Shown here one piece after another: positions 1 through 11,934 of a stretch of DNA of 64,000 nucleotides. Both the position numbers and the translations under genes were made by a program. The notes under the pieces were generated by a model that did no database searches, was not told where the DNA came from, and worked only from the letters and a program-made list of their open reading frames with translations. Source of the DNA: Cryptomeria japonica (lineage: Eukaryota > Streptophyta > Pinopsida > Cupressales > Cupressaceae); contig NC_081406.1 of the NCBI RefSeq assembly GCF_030272615.1, forward strand, positions 462,178,072 through 462,242,071. The letters are read 5' to 3'. Each line of letters begins with the position of its first letter. Position 1 is the first letter of the stretch.

Positions 1-22
1 ATCAAATGTTTGGATTGATTCA

Positions 23-3000
23 ATGTTCAATTTTTTTTCCTCTATTCTTCCAGTTTCGGGGTCAGATTATTTTCCAATTTCCCTATCAATTCTGGAAGAT
101 AAAGATCCTTTTAAGTCACCCTTTAAATTTGAACCTATGTGGTTTAGAGATTCTTCATTTTTGTCTTTGCTCAAAAAATGGTGGAGTTTTGCTCCTTATG
201 GCTCTGGATCCCGAATGTTTCAGATTATTAAGAAGTTGAGATTTTTGAAATTTAATATTAGAGAATGGAATATCCTGCATTTTAATAACATCTTTCAGGA
301 AAAACAGAGGATTCAAGATATGATTGAATGTCTTAATTCACATGTGATTCAATATGGTATGGTGCCTCTTGTTTTTGATGAACTAAAATTGCTAAAAGTA
401 GAGCTTGAAGAAGTTTTGTCCAGAGAAGAAATATATTGGAGACAGAAATCGAGGGAGATCTGGCTTTCAGATGGTGATAGAAATACAAAAAAAATTTACT
501 CTTCAACAAAAATGAAGAGAAGTAAAAATAGGATATCTTGTATTGAGTGTCCAAATGGCAAACTTTTAACAGAATAGGAGGATATTGCTTTAGAGGCAGT
601 TAGGTTTTTAAGTCACTATTGTCTTCGGAGCATGAAGATCTTCATAATAACATTTCTTCTAATATTCCTTCTTTGGTATCTTCGGAAGATAATAAAATGT
701 TGATGTCTCATTTTTCTTTGGATGAAGTTAAGAATGTTGTTTTTGCAATGAACCCTGATAAGGCTCCAGGACTGGATGGCTTTACTCCTTTATTTTTTCA
801 AAAATGCTGGGATTTTGTGGGAAATGATGTTTTATTGGCCCTTGAGGAAGCTAGAAGGAATAGGTCTCTTTTGAAATAGCTTAATAATACAATGATTGGA
901 ATTATTCCTAAAAAAGAGGTTACCAAGATAATTGCTGATTTTCGCCCTATTGCTTTATGTAATACTTTGTACAAGATTTTTACTAAGGCTATTTCTTTAA
1001 GGTTGGCTAAAATTTTACCTAAGATCATTTCTTTAGAACAAGGGGGTTTTGTTCCAGGAAGGGAGACAACAGAGGGAGCTATAGTGGTACATGAGGTTCT
1101 GCATTCTATTTCTACTCAGAGAATCCTAGCCATGATCCTCAAATTAGATATGATGAAAGCATATGATAGAGTAGAATGGGGGATGTTGTGTGTTGTTCTA
1201 CTTAAATTGGGTTTTTCCTAGGCATGGGTCAAAAGGATTCATGCTTGTATTTCTTCTGCAAGGTTCTTGGTTCTAATTAATGGCTCCCCTTGTGGTTTTT
1301 TCGCCTCTTCTAGGGGTTTGAGGCAGGGGGATCCCCTATCTCCTTTCTTGTTCATTCTTCTAGCTGAAACGTTCAGTTGGGCTATAAGAGCCGCTAAGCT
1401 GGGAGGGCTTTGGAAGGGAATTAGGATTCAGAATGTTCCACAAAGCATTTCGCATTGCTTGTTTGCAGATGATACCTTGTTATTTGGTCAGGCCTCTTTG
1501 GGTGAGGCAAGAGTGATAAAGGGGATAATACAGAATTATGCATCCTTTTCTGGTTAGAGAATCAATGTTGATAAGTCAAAGATTTTTTTCCTTCATGCTT
1601 CACAATTGGTTCAGGATAGATTGAAGATTTTTGGTGGATTTGCATCTGGAAATCTTCCTTGTTCTTATCTTGGTATACCTTTCTTCATTAAGAAGGATAG
1701 AGTTGAGTTTTGGGATAAGATCATTTCAGTTATCTCTAGAAGGATCCTATCTTGGAATCATAGATGGTTATCTTTGGCTAGTAAGATTGTTCTTATTAAG
1801 TTTGTCCTAAATGTTGTTCCTATTTATCTCATGTCTGTTTTGCAGTCTCCAAAAGTGGCTCTTGATATTTTGCAAGATACTCTTAGGTCCTTCCTTTGGA
1901 GTAATAATAAATATGGTAAGAAAAAACTCCCTCTGGTAGCATGGGATAAAGTTTGTTTGCCTAAAAACCTTGGGGGCACAGGCATTAGGAGTCTGGAAAG
2001 TCAGAATTTAGCCTTAGGTGCTAAGTTGGTTTGGAAATTATATGAGAGACCATTCTCCTTTTGGGCACAAATTATGTTTGCTAAATATTTAAATAATGGA
2101 CCAAGAGAATATGTTTTTCAAGTTTCTAATTTACCGTCTAGTTCAGCTATTTGGAATTTTCTATGTAAATGTAGATCAGTGATTTTGCCTCATCTCTCAT
2201 GGATTGTTGATAATGGTAGAAAGGTCGGGTTTTGGGAGGAAGTTTGGAATGGACATCCCCCTCTGGTGAACTTGAGGGATTGGTCTCCTTTAATTTCCAC
2301 TCTTTCTTCCCTTTGGGGTGTCTTTGTGGCTGATTATTTTGAAATTGAGTATAGCGGGAATCTTAAGGTGGCAAAATGGAAATCAATCAAGTTTTTAGAT
2401 ATTGATCAAAATGTAAAATTGGAATATGAAAAGATGTTGGTGCAGAGAGTAATAATTTTTTCTGATGCTGACGATGAGCTTATCTGGACAAGGAATATCT
2501 CGGGTAAGTACACAGTTAAGGATGGCTATAATTCTCTCTTGGTTGCTAAAGATTTATCTACTTAGCCATACAAGTTGTTTTGGCATATGGCTTGCCTCCC
2601 AAAGGCTGGTGCTTTTTCTTGGTTAGCGGTGTAGGACAGGGTCCTTATAGGAATGAGGTTGGACAGGCTGGGTATTACTACAGTATTTTCTTGTGTATTT
2701 TGTAATAAAAATTTAGAATCCTCTACACACTTGTTTCTTCATTGCAATTTTTCCTATGCTTGCTGGCAGTGGTTATTTGAAAAGCTTAATCTTTCCTTTG
2801 TTATTGGTAAGGATCTCCTTTCCCACTTTAGAGCATGGCCTCTCCTATTTGCCTCATCTTTCTATGCATGTCTTTGGATTATTTCTCCATCTATTGTGAT
2901 TTGGAATATTTGGTTAGAGTATAATAATAGGATTTTTAAACAAACAAGTTCTTCCTTGGCTGAGGTTTTATTAAGGATTGAATCTTCCATCTCTGAAGTT

Positions 3001-3630
3001 GCTTTGTCTTTTATAAATAAGAATTTGGAAACCCTTACCTCTTTTTCTCATTGGGATGGTAGGGTAACTCGAGTTTGCAAAATGTTATCAGTCTTACCTT
3101 CTCATGGATCTATTTTAAATAAGACTAATGCTATAAGTAAGAGAAATTTTGCTTGCTAGAAACCTCCTCTGCAAGGGCACTTTAAATTGAATTTTGATGG
3201 TGCTTCTCATGGGAACCTTGGCCTTGTAGGGGCAGGTATGGTAATTTATGATCATAAGGTGAGATTTATTCAGGCTCGTTGTCATGTAATTGGTTTCAAG
3301 TCTAATAATTGTGCATAATTATTTGCTTTGTCCTTTGGTTTGGATATGGCTATATCTTTGGGAATTAAGGACTTGATAATTGAGGGTGATTCTATGGTTA
3401 TTATTCAAAGTGTCATGAAAAAGAAGTCAAATTGTTGGCAATTACAATATATACTTGATCATATTTTGCAAAAATTAAACTTTTTTTAATCCTTCTTGAT
3501 TTCCCACTGTTATAGGGAAGTGAATAAGATTGCAGATTTCTTGGCTAATTTAGCCATTGACAGTGATGCTACTATGCGGGAGGTAAGTGTGGTTGAGATC
3601 CCTTCCTCGGTTTTGGAATTTTTGAAGTAA
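23..3630 (+). pseudogene. LINE-A ORF2 (EN-RT-zinc-RNase H), broken
   Basis: ORF2 normally nicks the target, reverse-transcribes the element RNA and removes it. The first 185 codons (frame 2) hold the end of the endonuclease. Its catalytic SDH motif reads SGSDYF, so the histidine is Tyr. After a frameshift between 577 and 619, frame 1 carries RT: DKAPGLDGF, then GLRQGDPLSPFLF near 1320, then the intact catalytic FADDTLLFG near 1460. A zf-RVT-like region follows (2653-2900, CVFC and HLFLHC), then RNase H (3181-3630, NFDGAS and EGDS). In-frame stops lie at 877, 1219, 1555, 2563, 2632, 3157, 3316 and 3487. Six of the eight are TAG. Comparison with LINE-B shows that most replaced Trp or Gln. The enzyme cannot be made. 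Confidence 0.92.
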
Positions 3631-4125
3631 AGAAGGGCATAGTTATTGTCTTCATCAACCTCCTTATTTGGTGTGGCTTTTCTTTGGTGTGGGTTCTGCT
3701 ATGCTTGATCACAATGTTTATTTTGACAGGGTGTCTGATTATGGTTTCATTTTTACTATGTGGTATCATTCTAACTAGTGGTTGGATAATTGTGTTTCAT
3801 AGACAAGGGTGGTTCAGACTGATATTTTTTGGCAGCATTGGATATGCATCCTTTAGTGATCATACTTTAAGCTTCCTTCTATATACTTCTATTGGTGGCT
3901 TCCTTTATATCTAATGCGGCTTATGAAATTGGGATGGGTTTTTTGATATACTATGCCAATGGGCATTTGGTATTGGGTAGAATAGGGTTGTGTTACTTAA
4001 GCAATACTAAAAGGTTTTCTTATTAGGTCTTTCCCTTCAATTCTTTTTGAACTAGACACTGTAAAAAAACTTTTAAAATTTAATATAGTTTAGTGGTTCT
4101 ATCCACTTTTATCAAAAAAAAAAAA
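3631..4125 (+). other. LINE-A 3' UTR and poly(A)
   Basis: About 480 bases follow the RNase H stop codon, then 12 A. The last stretch (about 4015-4113) matches the 3' end of LINE-B (16277-16375, reversed), including the words TTTAGTGG and CCACTTTTAT just before the A run. The matching region of LINE-B is about 1.7 kb long, so LINE-A either has a deletion here or is a short-UTR variant. No intact frame is present. Confidence 0.8.
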
Positions 4126-5164
4126 CAAGCTAACATTTATATTTCGCAATATTGATGACGGTAAAATATTTTAATTAAATTAATTTCCCAAAATTAATCT
4201 TTCACACTAAATCAAAATATATATGAATAAAACTTACTTTTCTAATCAAAATTGATTTTCTTCAAAAGGTAAAATTAACCTTTCCTTACCAAAATGCAAA
4301 AGATTAAATTATTTATATTTCAAATAACTTTAAATCTTTCCCTTTTAAAATGCATAAACTAAATAAATTCACGATTTTAAATTAACCATTAAATTAAACT
4401 CACGACAAACATAAATAAAGCGATCTTTTTTAATTAATGATTATTCACATAAAAGAAACTTATTTATTTTAATTCCTCAATTACTAATGCGTAAATGAAC
4501 ACATTAAATTAAATTAAATACTTAAACTTGCTACAAACATAAATTTAGTGCTCCTTTTTAATTAATGATTAATCACCTAGAAGAAACCTATTTATTTTTA
4601 TTTCTCAATTACTAATGTGTAAATGAACACATTAAATCAAATTAAATACTTAGGATAAAGTCCTCCATTTTACCACACGCAAGGCATGCAAACCAAGAAA
4701 GCCAACCAATCACACGACATGCAAAACCATACGAAAAGGAGACCGACGGATCACACATGATGATCACTTTATCATGGCTAAGGCAAAACAAGGGTTTTAC
4801 GACCACCTAATCCAAATTCTAAGGATGAAAGAGGTATACTCAACCCTGCGAATCCTGATGGAGATGAAACTCACACCTAGGTAGTACTGTACCTGCAATC
4901 TCCTACACCCATGAGTCACGCAAACATACATATATATATACATATTCAATGAAGGTGTTAGCTCGAGATTTATAACAAAAATTAGGGAGATAATTAAACT
5001 TACATAAGAATCGATGCTAAAGCAAATTAAGAGGTATACACAATATTCATATTATTTAATCTACAACATTACATCACAGTAAAACAACCATTCAAGAATG
5101 CCACATAGGAAGTCAACCAAGGTCAAACTGGTTTTGCAAGGCTGGCTAGGGTAGGGGCACTACA
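4126..5164 (-). repeat. Long LTR, copy A (one end only)
   Basis: This AT-rich non-coding stretch is repeated at about 7320-8188 and 10310-11340. Its plus-strand right end reads GGGGCACTACA. That is the reverse complement of an LTR start TGTAGTGCC, which also appears at 8333. The orientation is taken from the primer-binding site at 8319. The left part has been cut off by LINE-A. It contains a 128-bp tandem duplication that copy C shares. Confidence 0.7.
4425..4680. repeat. 128-bp tandem duplication inside LTR copy A
   Basis: Two units start with the same words (TAATTAATGA at 4431 and 4559, period 128) and continue through matching segments containing CTCAATTACTAATG and AAATGAACACATTAAAT. Copy C has the same duplication (10617 and 10744, period 127). 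Copy B has a single unit near 7620-7710. Confidence 0.8.
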
Positions 5165-5517
5165 CCACACATCCTTTCATGAAGACAAGGATGATGGTTT
5201 GCCATTTTAGGCCTTCTCACAGCATGTCAAGTCTGTGTTAGCACTCATCCCATGTATGAGGCATAATTATCTTACTTAGAGATTCATTAACAACACTCTA
5301 ATATACTATTAGGTTATCACTTATTAGACTCACTTTCGATGGGTTACCAAGCAGCCACTCTGGGCGTGACCCCCAATCAAAAGCCACTTTCCCATACGAC
5401 ACTAGACTATACTCAAATGAACTTGATAAACCAAGAAACACACATGGTCAAGCAAACTGAGTTCAAAATGGAAGGAACAACCATTTGGTCAAACATGACT
5501 TCATATGAGGTGCACTA
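5165..5517. other. Spacer between LTR copies A and B, no gene
   Basis: I see no reading frame and no clear match to the other LTR copies. It begins right after the TG..CA-type end of copy A. It may be a piece of internal domain or a diverged LTR start. Confidence 0.4.
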
Positions 5518-8188
5518 ACTGATGGTACTCTAACTAGAGACCTAACCAATTATGGTCAATCACAAATCATCATTCGACACCCGCATAAAGGAAATGACCA
5601 ATTACGACACCACCACAAAGCAACAGTCAAACTCAAGACCAAGGGCTAAAATAGGTACCCCAAATCACTCCATACGACAGGGTCCTACCAAACAAAGCAT
5701 GACTTGCCATTACTTAAGCAAAAGTGAATAGAGAAATTAAACTTGCATAGGTAACAATTGGTAAATACAACCTTTTTCCATATTGATTTAAACATTAAAT
5801 GTCGATCAAGTTTTCTAAATGATCTAAGTTAGATTGCAGTTATCTACCTCATCTAGGTACAATTTGATTCTTTGTTTTCTAACTCCCTAAGGTTCATTAG
5901 CATCGACATACATAAATGCGTCCTTATGAGTTCTTAAACCAAGTTCACATGACTATAATTAAATAATCATTAACCAACTAAATAAGATATTTATTCTTCA
6001 AATAAAACATCATTCTCATACTGACTCAAAAACAATCTCTCCAATTTCGTCTTTTCCAAGCCCAGTTACACTATATGGATCAAGGAAACATAAACATATA
6101 AGGAATCCAAATAAAGATAGTCCATTCCTACTTAACAATTATTTCCTTGTGCATATATAGAAAATTACCAAACTCAAATATTAATTACTATATAAATTTT
6201 TTAATCCACAATTGAAAAAATATCTACAATTAATAATAACAAAATAACAAATTAAGTATCTAATCAGAAAAATATGCATTAATAATAAAATACAATTTGA
6301 AAATTAATTATAGTATATTGCCACTTATATAACTAAATAATTACAAATAATCATAATTTATTAATTAAATGCCATATTTAAACTTAATTAAAAACTTAAT
6401 TAAAATTTACATTTAATAATATTAAATAATTTTTATATTTTTTTTTATAATAAAAAAAAAAATTATAAAAAACAATTTTTAAAAATAACAATATAATGGG
6501 GGTGGCAAAAAGAGTAGTCGGGCACACCTCCCTTTCATGTGGGTTGGGCGGCCATGCCCTAGTCGCGGGCGATGCCACTGCGGTGGACACAGGTCCCACG
6601 GCGCCCATGTGGCCACTATGGGGGACCCTGCAGCCACCGCGGGGGTCGCAGCTCCATGCGGCCATCACGGGGGTCACAGCTAGCTACGGTCGTCGCTGGT
6701 CGTAGTCCCACGCAGGGGGGAGGAGGTGGCAGGTTGAGCCTCCGCTCCCCGTCCCTCCAACCCCAATGAATTACATTTTATTTTATTTCAAACAATTAAA
6801 ACTTCGATTTTGAAATAAAAATCGATTTTACTATGAAATATACTTTTGTTTTATATTTTTCTTTTCTAAAAACAACAACCCCCATTTTTGTTTTAAATAG
6901 CCTCATATACAAACTTAAAATAAAAAATTTCAGAATGATAGAGGTTTTCAAAATTAGAGAAATTTGTTGAATACCCTTCCAAAATATGCAATTTTGGGCA
7001 AAAAGAAAACTCATTTCTCAAACAAGATACAAGCAATCAACCAATTTTAACTAATTTCCACTATAATTCTTAATTTTGAGGCAATCAATGGAGAATTTGA
7101 AACCAAAATTACATGAAGAACATTCAAGCCCATTTTTTTTTTAAACAAATAACCAAATTGATAAACAAATTCCTACTTTAATAAGCATTCCTGGAAAGGA
7201 TCTGATGGAGAGCCCCAACCTACAGCTCAAGAAATCCTTCTCCTTCCAAAATCCCCAAATTTTCCATACAAAATATTTTCCAAAAAAAAAAATCAATCTC
7301 CTATATTTTTCCAAAAATCTAGGTTAAATGGGAAAGGTTTGACCAAAATTTTATTTTTTTGGAATTAAAATATTTTATTTAAAATAATTCCTCAAAATCA
7401 TTCTTTTAAACTATATCAATAATTAAACTTGTTTTTCAATTTAAAATTGATTTTTCCAAATAACTGAATTTAACCTTTCTATTTCCAAAATGCCAACAAG
7501 ATAAAATTAATTCTATTTTAATTAAATTTAAATCTTTCTTTTCCAACATCATAAACATAATAATTTGACATTAAAATCAACCATTTAATTGAACTTGCTA
7601 CTAACCTGAATTGAACAATCCAATTAACGATTAATCACATAAAAAGGGAGCCTATTTAATTTGGTCCCCAAATATACTAATGCGTAAACACACATTAAAA
7701 CAATTAAAGATTAAGGATTAATTGCTCGATTTAACTACACACAAAACACGCAACCCAAGAAAGTCAAACGAATAGATGACCTGCAACCCCAACCAAAGGG
7801 AATATCGATGACGACTAACGATGCTCACTTCAGCACGACTATGGTCAAACGAGAGTCTTATGACCACCTAATCCAAGTTCTAAGGACCAAAGAGGTACAC
7901 TCAAACTTGTGAATCCAAGTGAAGACGAACCTCGCACCCATGTGACACTATACCTATAATCTCCTGCAACCAAGAGTCATACAGGCATACATATATAAAC
8001 TTAATGAAAGCGTTAGCTCAAGATAATAACATGAAATAGGAGAATTAATTAACTTACATACAATCTGGTGCAAAAACCACATTAACTGATATGCACTAAA
8101 TCAAAGCATCTGACTATAATTATTATATTATGATAAACTAACCAAGGTCAAACCGAGATTAGGAATTGATTAGGATAGGGGTACTACA
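5518..8188 (-). repeat. Long LTR, copy B
   Basis: 5518-6100 aligns with 9755-10160 of copy C; both hold CTGATGGTACTCTAACTAG and the shared word TTTTCTAAATGATCTAAG. 7320-8188 aligns with the right ends of copies A and C. The right end is GGGGTACTACA at 8188. Between 6200 and 7320 it carries about 1.1 kb that copy C lacks, including the GC-rich island. In minus orientation this copy would be the 3' LTR of the relic that has its primer site at 8319. Confidence 0.65.
6496..6770. other. GC-rich island in AT-rich LTR
   Basis: About 270 bases are strongly G+C-rich, with sharp edges against almost pure A+T on both sides. They contain imperfect repeats of the type GCGGGGGTCGCAGCT and CACGGGGGTCACAGCT, and many CpG. 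The frames across it have no recognisable protein. It may be a foreign insertion or a CpG-rich promoter-like module. Copy C lacks it. Confidence 0.6.
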
Positions 8189-8332
8189 TTACACACCAGT
8201 TAAGGTCTGCTTAATCACACTCACACAACAAGGAGGACAAGCATACAACATAAGGTCAATACACCTCACACCAACTAAGGGCACAAGCGAAACCAGAGAT
8301 CCCATTTTTGCAACATGGGCTCTGATACCAAG
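8189..8332 (-). mobile_element. Deleted internal domain of LTR element (144 bp)
   Basis: This short stretch lies between the right end of LTR copy B and the TGTAGTGCC start of LTR copy C. On the minus strand it begins with a primer-binding site, as the internal region of an LTR retrotransposon should. No gag or pol can be seen in it. Together with copies B and C it looks like an element that lost nearly all of its coding region, or a TRIM/LARD-like non-autonomous element. Confidence 0.6.
8319..8330 (-). promoter_or_regulatory. Primer-binding site (initiator tRNA-Met type)
   Basis: On the minus strand this reads TGGTATCAGAGC, the common plant retrotransposon site complementary to the 3' end of initiator tRNA-Met. 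It starts two bases after the LTR end (…GCACTACA at 8333). It sets the orientation of the whole LTR block. Confidence 0.9.
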
Positions 8333-11300
8333 TGTAGTGCCTCGCCAGGAAACCCTGAAGGGGTAAAGCTAAAATGCACCAATGGAGTGAAAATATATAT
8401 TTTTTTAAACTTTAATAAACAACATTAAGATACATTGGAGTTATCTAACGCTTAGATAACACAATGGAAGACTAAACAAACCTAAGGAGTTTCCCCACGT
8501 GATTACATAACTTATCACCTAACTCAACTCGCGACATTTGGTCCAATTAAGCAGGATATCTTAATTAAATGTTATTTCTTGAAACATGGATATAATTTGT
8601 TCAGTGAATTAGCATTATAGAAATTAGGAAGCATTCATTTATTATGGTTGAAATATAGATAACCAATTGAGTTCATCCATTATAATTAGAATGTAGCTAT
8701 TAAGATGAGGTTCATTTATTAAGGTTATAATGTGGATAACCAATTGAGTTCATCCATTAGAGTTAAAATATAGCTAATAAGATGGAGTTCATTTATTAAG
8801 GTTAAAATGTAGATAACCAATTGAGTTCATCCATTATAGTTAGAATGTAGCTATTAAGATGAAGTTCATTTATTAAGGTTAAAATGTGGATAACCAATTG
8901 AGTTCATCCATTATAGTTAAAATGTAGCTATTAAGATGAAGTTCACATATTAAGGTTGACATGTAGATAGAATAATGAAGTTCATCCATTAGGGTTAAAA
9001 TATAGATAGCTTTATGAGTACATCCATTATAGTTAGAATGAAGCTAATATGATGAAGTTCATTTATTAAGAATAAAATGTAAATAACTAAATGAGTTCAT
9101 CCAATTTAGTTAAAATATAGCGATTATGATGAAGTTCCCTATTAAGATTAAAATGTAAGTAACTAAATGAAGTTCATCCATTAGAATTACAATTTAGGTA
9201 ATATGACGAGTTCATCCAATAATTGTTATCCATTCATTATGTACAATTTTGCATTAAACTCATACCATGCATCTTGTTCCAAAACGCTCTATAATATCAC
9301 CATAACTAATTAGGTCTTTTCATGCATACTTATTTTCATTAACATTACTAGAGTACATTCCTTCATGATCCATTTATTGCATTTAAAGATGACTACATAC
9401 ATGCATTACTATAATTCTCATCTAACCCACTTATACATTCTATCAAATTGCCATCCATACATGCTAACACTAACCATGAAACAGAAGAACAAAAGTATAG
9501 CATAACACCAAAATGATCTCAGAGTTCACCCCTAGAGGGCTACATCTCTAGGTTTGCTCAACTGCAAGACCCCTCTAATAATTAATTAAGTTATAATTAC
9601 ATAGGGTTCGCATCATTTACATTCCTTCCTTTTAGGCGAGCACAACCAATATACAAATGACCACTTCTGTCAATAAATCCTAAATTATCCCTACATAGAA
9701 ACGGATCCAACTGAGCATATTAAAAGCTGATACAAAGGTCCATTGCCTGATGGTACTCTAACTAGGAGCCTGACCAACTATGGCCAACCACAAAACAAAC
9801 AAATGATAGGGTCCAAACAAACATATCCAGGTCTTGCCATTACTTTAAACAAAAGCGAATACAACATTGAGAACTTGCGACAGCAATAACCAAAAAAAAT
9901 GGTACAATCTTTTCCCATATTGATTTAAACATTTAAAGGTTGATCAAGTTTTCTAAATGATCTAAGTTGTTTTCAGTTTTCTACCTCATCTAGGTCTAGG
10001 TCATTCTTGGTTTTTTACTCACTACGTTCATATGCATCAAGACATAACATAAATACATCCCTACCAGTTTTTCAACCAAGTTCACATTAATCGAAAGCAT
10101 TAATCGTCTAAATATGTTATTTTATCCTTAGATAAACATCATTGACATACTGGTTTGAAACAATACTTTAGTCCCCTTTTCTAGCAACGCAAATTTACCC
10201 TTTACAAAAAGGAAATATACATTAAAAGGAATAAAGAAATGGGAAACCCCTTTCCTAATGAAATAAAATCCCTTTGCATATATTTTAAACAATTTCGCAA
10301 TCCGAAAATATTAAATAGCACATATATATCCCAATATTGACGAGGAAAAAATATTTTAATTAAATTAATTTCCAAAATCAATCTTTCACACTATATCAAA
10401 TATACATATAAATTAAACTTGCTTTTCTAGTAAAAATTGATTTTCTTAAATAAGTAAAATTAACCTTTCTTTTCCAAAATGCAAAAGAGATTAAATTATT
10501 TCTATTTCAAATAACTTTAAATCTTTCTTTTTTAAAACGCATAAACTAATTAAATTCGTTATTTAAAATTAACCATTAAATTAAACTCGCTACAAACATA
10601 AATAAAGCGATCTTTTTAATTAATGATTAATCACATAAAAGAAACCTATATATTTTAATTCCTCAATTACAAATGCGTAAATGAACACATTAAATCAAAT
10701 TAAATACTTAAACTTGCTACAAACATACATAAAGCGATCTTTTTAGTTAATGATTAATCACATAAAAGAAACTTATTTATTTTAAATTTCTCAATTACCA
10801 ATGCGTAAATGAACATATTAAATTGAATTAAATACTTAAGATAAAATACTCCATTTTACCACATGCAAGGCACACAACCCAAGAAAGCCAACCAATCACA
10901 TGACACGCAAACCCAAACGAAAAGGGAAACTAACGGATCACACACGATGCTCACTTGATCATGGCTAAAGCAAGACGAGGGTTTTACAACCACCTAATCC
11001 AAATTCTAAGGACGAAAGAGGTATACTCAACCCTGCGAATCCTGATGGAGACGAACCTCGCACCTAGGTGGTATTATACCTGCAATCTCCTGCAACCATG
11101 AGTCACGCAAGCATACATATATGTATATATATATATTCAATGAAGGCGTTAGCTCAAGATTTATAACAAGAATTAGGGAAACAATTAAATTTACACAAGA
11201 ATAGATGCGAAAGAATAATAATAGGTATGCACAATATTCATATTATCTAATCTACAACATTACATAATAGTTAGTCAACCATCCAAGAATGCCACATAGA

Positions 11301-11340
11301 AAAAGTCAATCAAGGTCAAATGGGTTTTAGAAGGCCGACT
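8333..11340 (-). repeat. Long LTR, copy C (about 3 kb)
   Basis: It starts with TGTAGTGCC on the plus strand, two bases from the primer-binding site, so it is the 5' LTR of a minus-strand element. It contains a 38/39-bp tandem array (8634-9225), a stretch shared with copy B (9755-10160) and a stretch shared with copies A and B (10310-11340). The last 20 or so bases (…GGGGCACTACA) are missing, so the outer end is truncated. No gene is seen in it. Confidence 0.65.
8634..9225. repeat. 38/39-bp tandem array inside LTR copy C
   Basis: About 15 diverged monomers alternate between two types. One is TTCATTTATTAAGGTTAAAA followed by TGTAGATAACCAATTGAG. The other is TTCATCCATTATAGTTAGAA followed by TGTAGCTATTAAGATGAAG. 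Together they form a higher-order unit of about 77 bp. Later monomers are more diverged. Confidence 0.85.
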
Positions 11341-11934
11341 CTAATCCTTTTTTGATCTTTCTCGGTTTCTGTGAGACATTCAATATATGTAGCTTCGGTT
11401 GGAGGTTGTCATGTCTGATATTGGGTAACAAGTACTGTGCAGAGTTCAAAGCAAGAATTCATTACAACTCGCTCCTTACCATTCATCATTCTTTTGGGTG
11501 ACATGATTCTTTAAATATATATCTGATAAATGATTTAATGACTTTGATTTTCTATCACCTTTAAATTCAAGACGTTCGTATGCATTTATGCACACCTTCA
11601 AGTTCAAGACATTCGGATTCTATACTACGTACAGTAAAATAAAATCATTATACTACGTATTTTCAGGCAAAATAGCTGTTATTGTTTTAAAATGTTGGGA
11701 TGTGTGCTGCCATCGTATTGTCTTCTTAATTTCTGGGCAACAGTAAATTATTGGGTAAGAAATTAAATTGCTTAAACCCTAAACGTCTGTTGTTATTTTT
11801 ACAATACCAAACCCGGAATAGATTTCCAACTAGACAGACGAGGAGGTCTTTTTCCCAGAGAGCAGAGTTGAAGTCTCCGTTCCGTCAGAATCCACAGCCC
11901 AAAGAAAATAAAGAAATTTCTTCGATCCACTTCC
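11341..11934. other. No gene seen; left flank of the small gene relic
   Basis: This sequence is not repeated elsewhere in the window. It follows the truncated end of LTR copy C and leads to the start codon at 11935. 11820-11934 is less AT-rich and could be the 5' UTR of that gene. Confidence 0.4.

Larger units (their letters stand above)
1..4125 (+). mobile_element. LINE-A, 5' end outside the window
   Basis: This is a non-LTR retrotransposon. From the left edge it runs through the end of an endonuclease domain, reverse transcriptase, a C-terminal zinc-binding region and RNase H, then a 3' UTR and a run of 12 A (4114-4125). The order EN-RT-RNase H is that of plant L1-type LINEs. The last 50 bases before the poly(A) match the 3' end of LINE-B on the other strand, so both belong to one family. 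It lies directly against the LTR copy that starts at 4126 and probably inserted into it. The target-site duplication cannot be tested because the 5' end is missing. Confidence 0.93.

Noticed and set aside
6396-6769. Overlapping frames across the GC-rich island
   Set aside because: High GC lowers stop frequency. Frames on both strands are equally open and none shows a motif.
8319-8330. Part of a tRNA gene
   Set aside because: Only the 12 bases of the primer-binding site match. No cloverleaf or A/B boxes lie around it.
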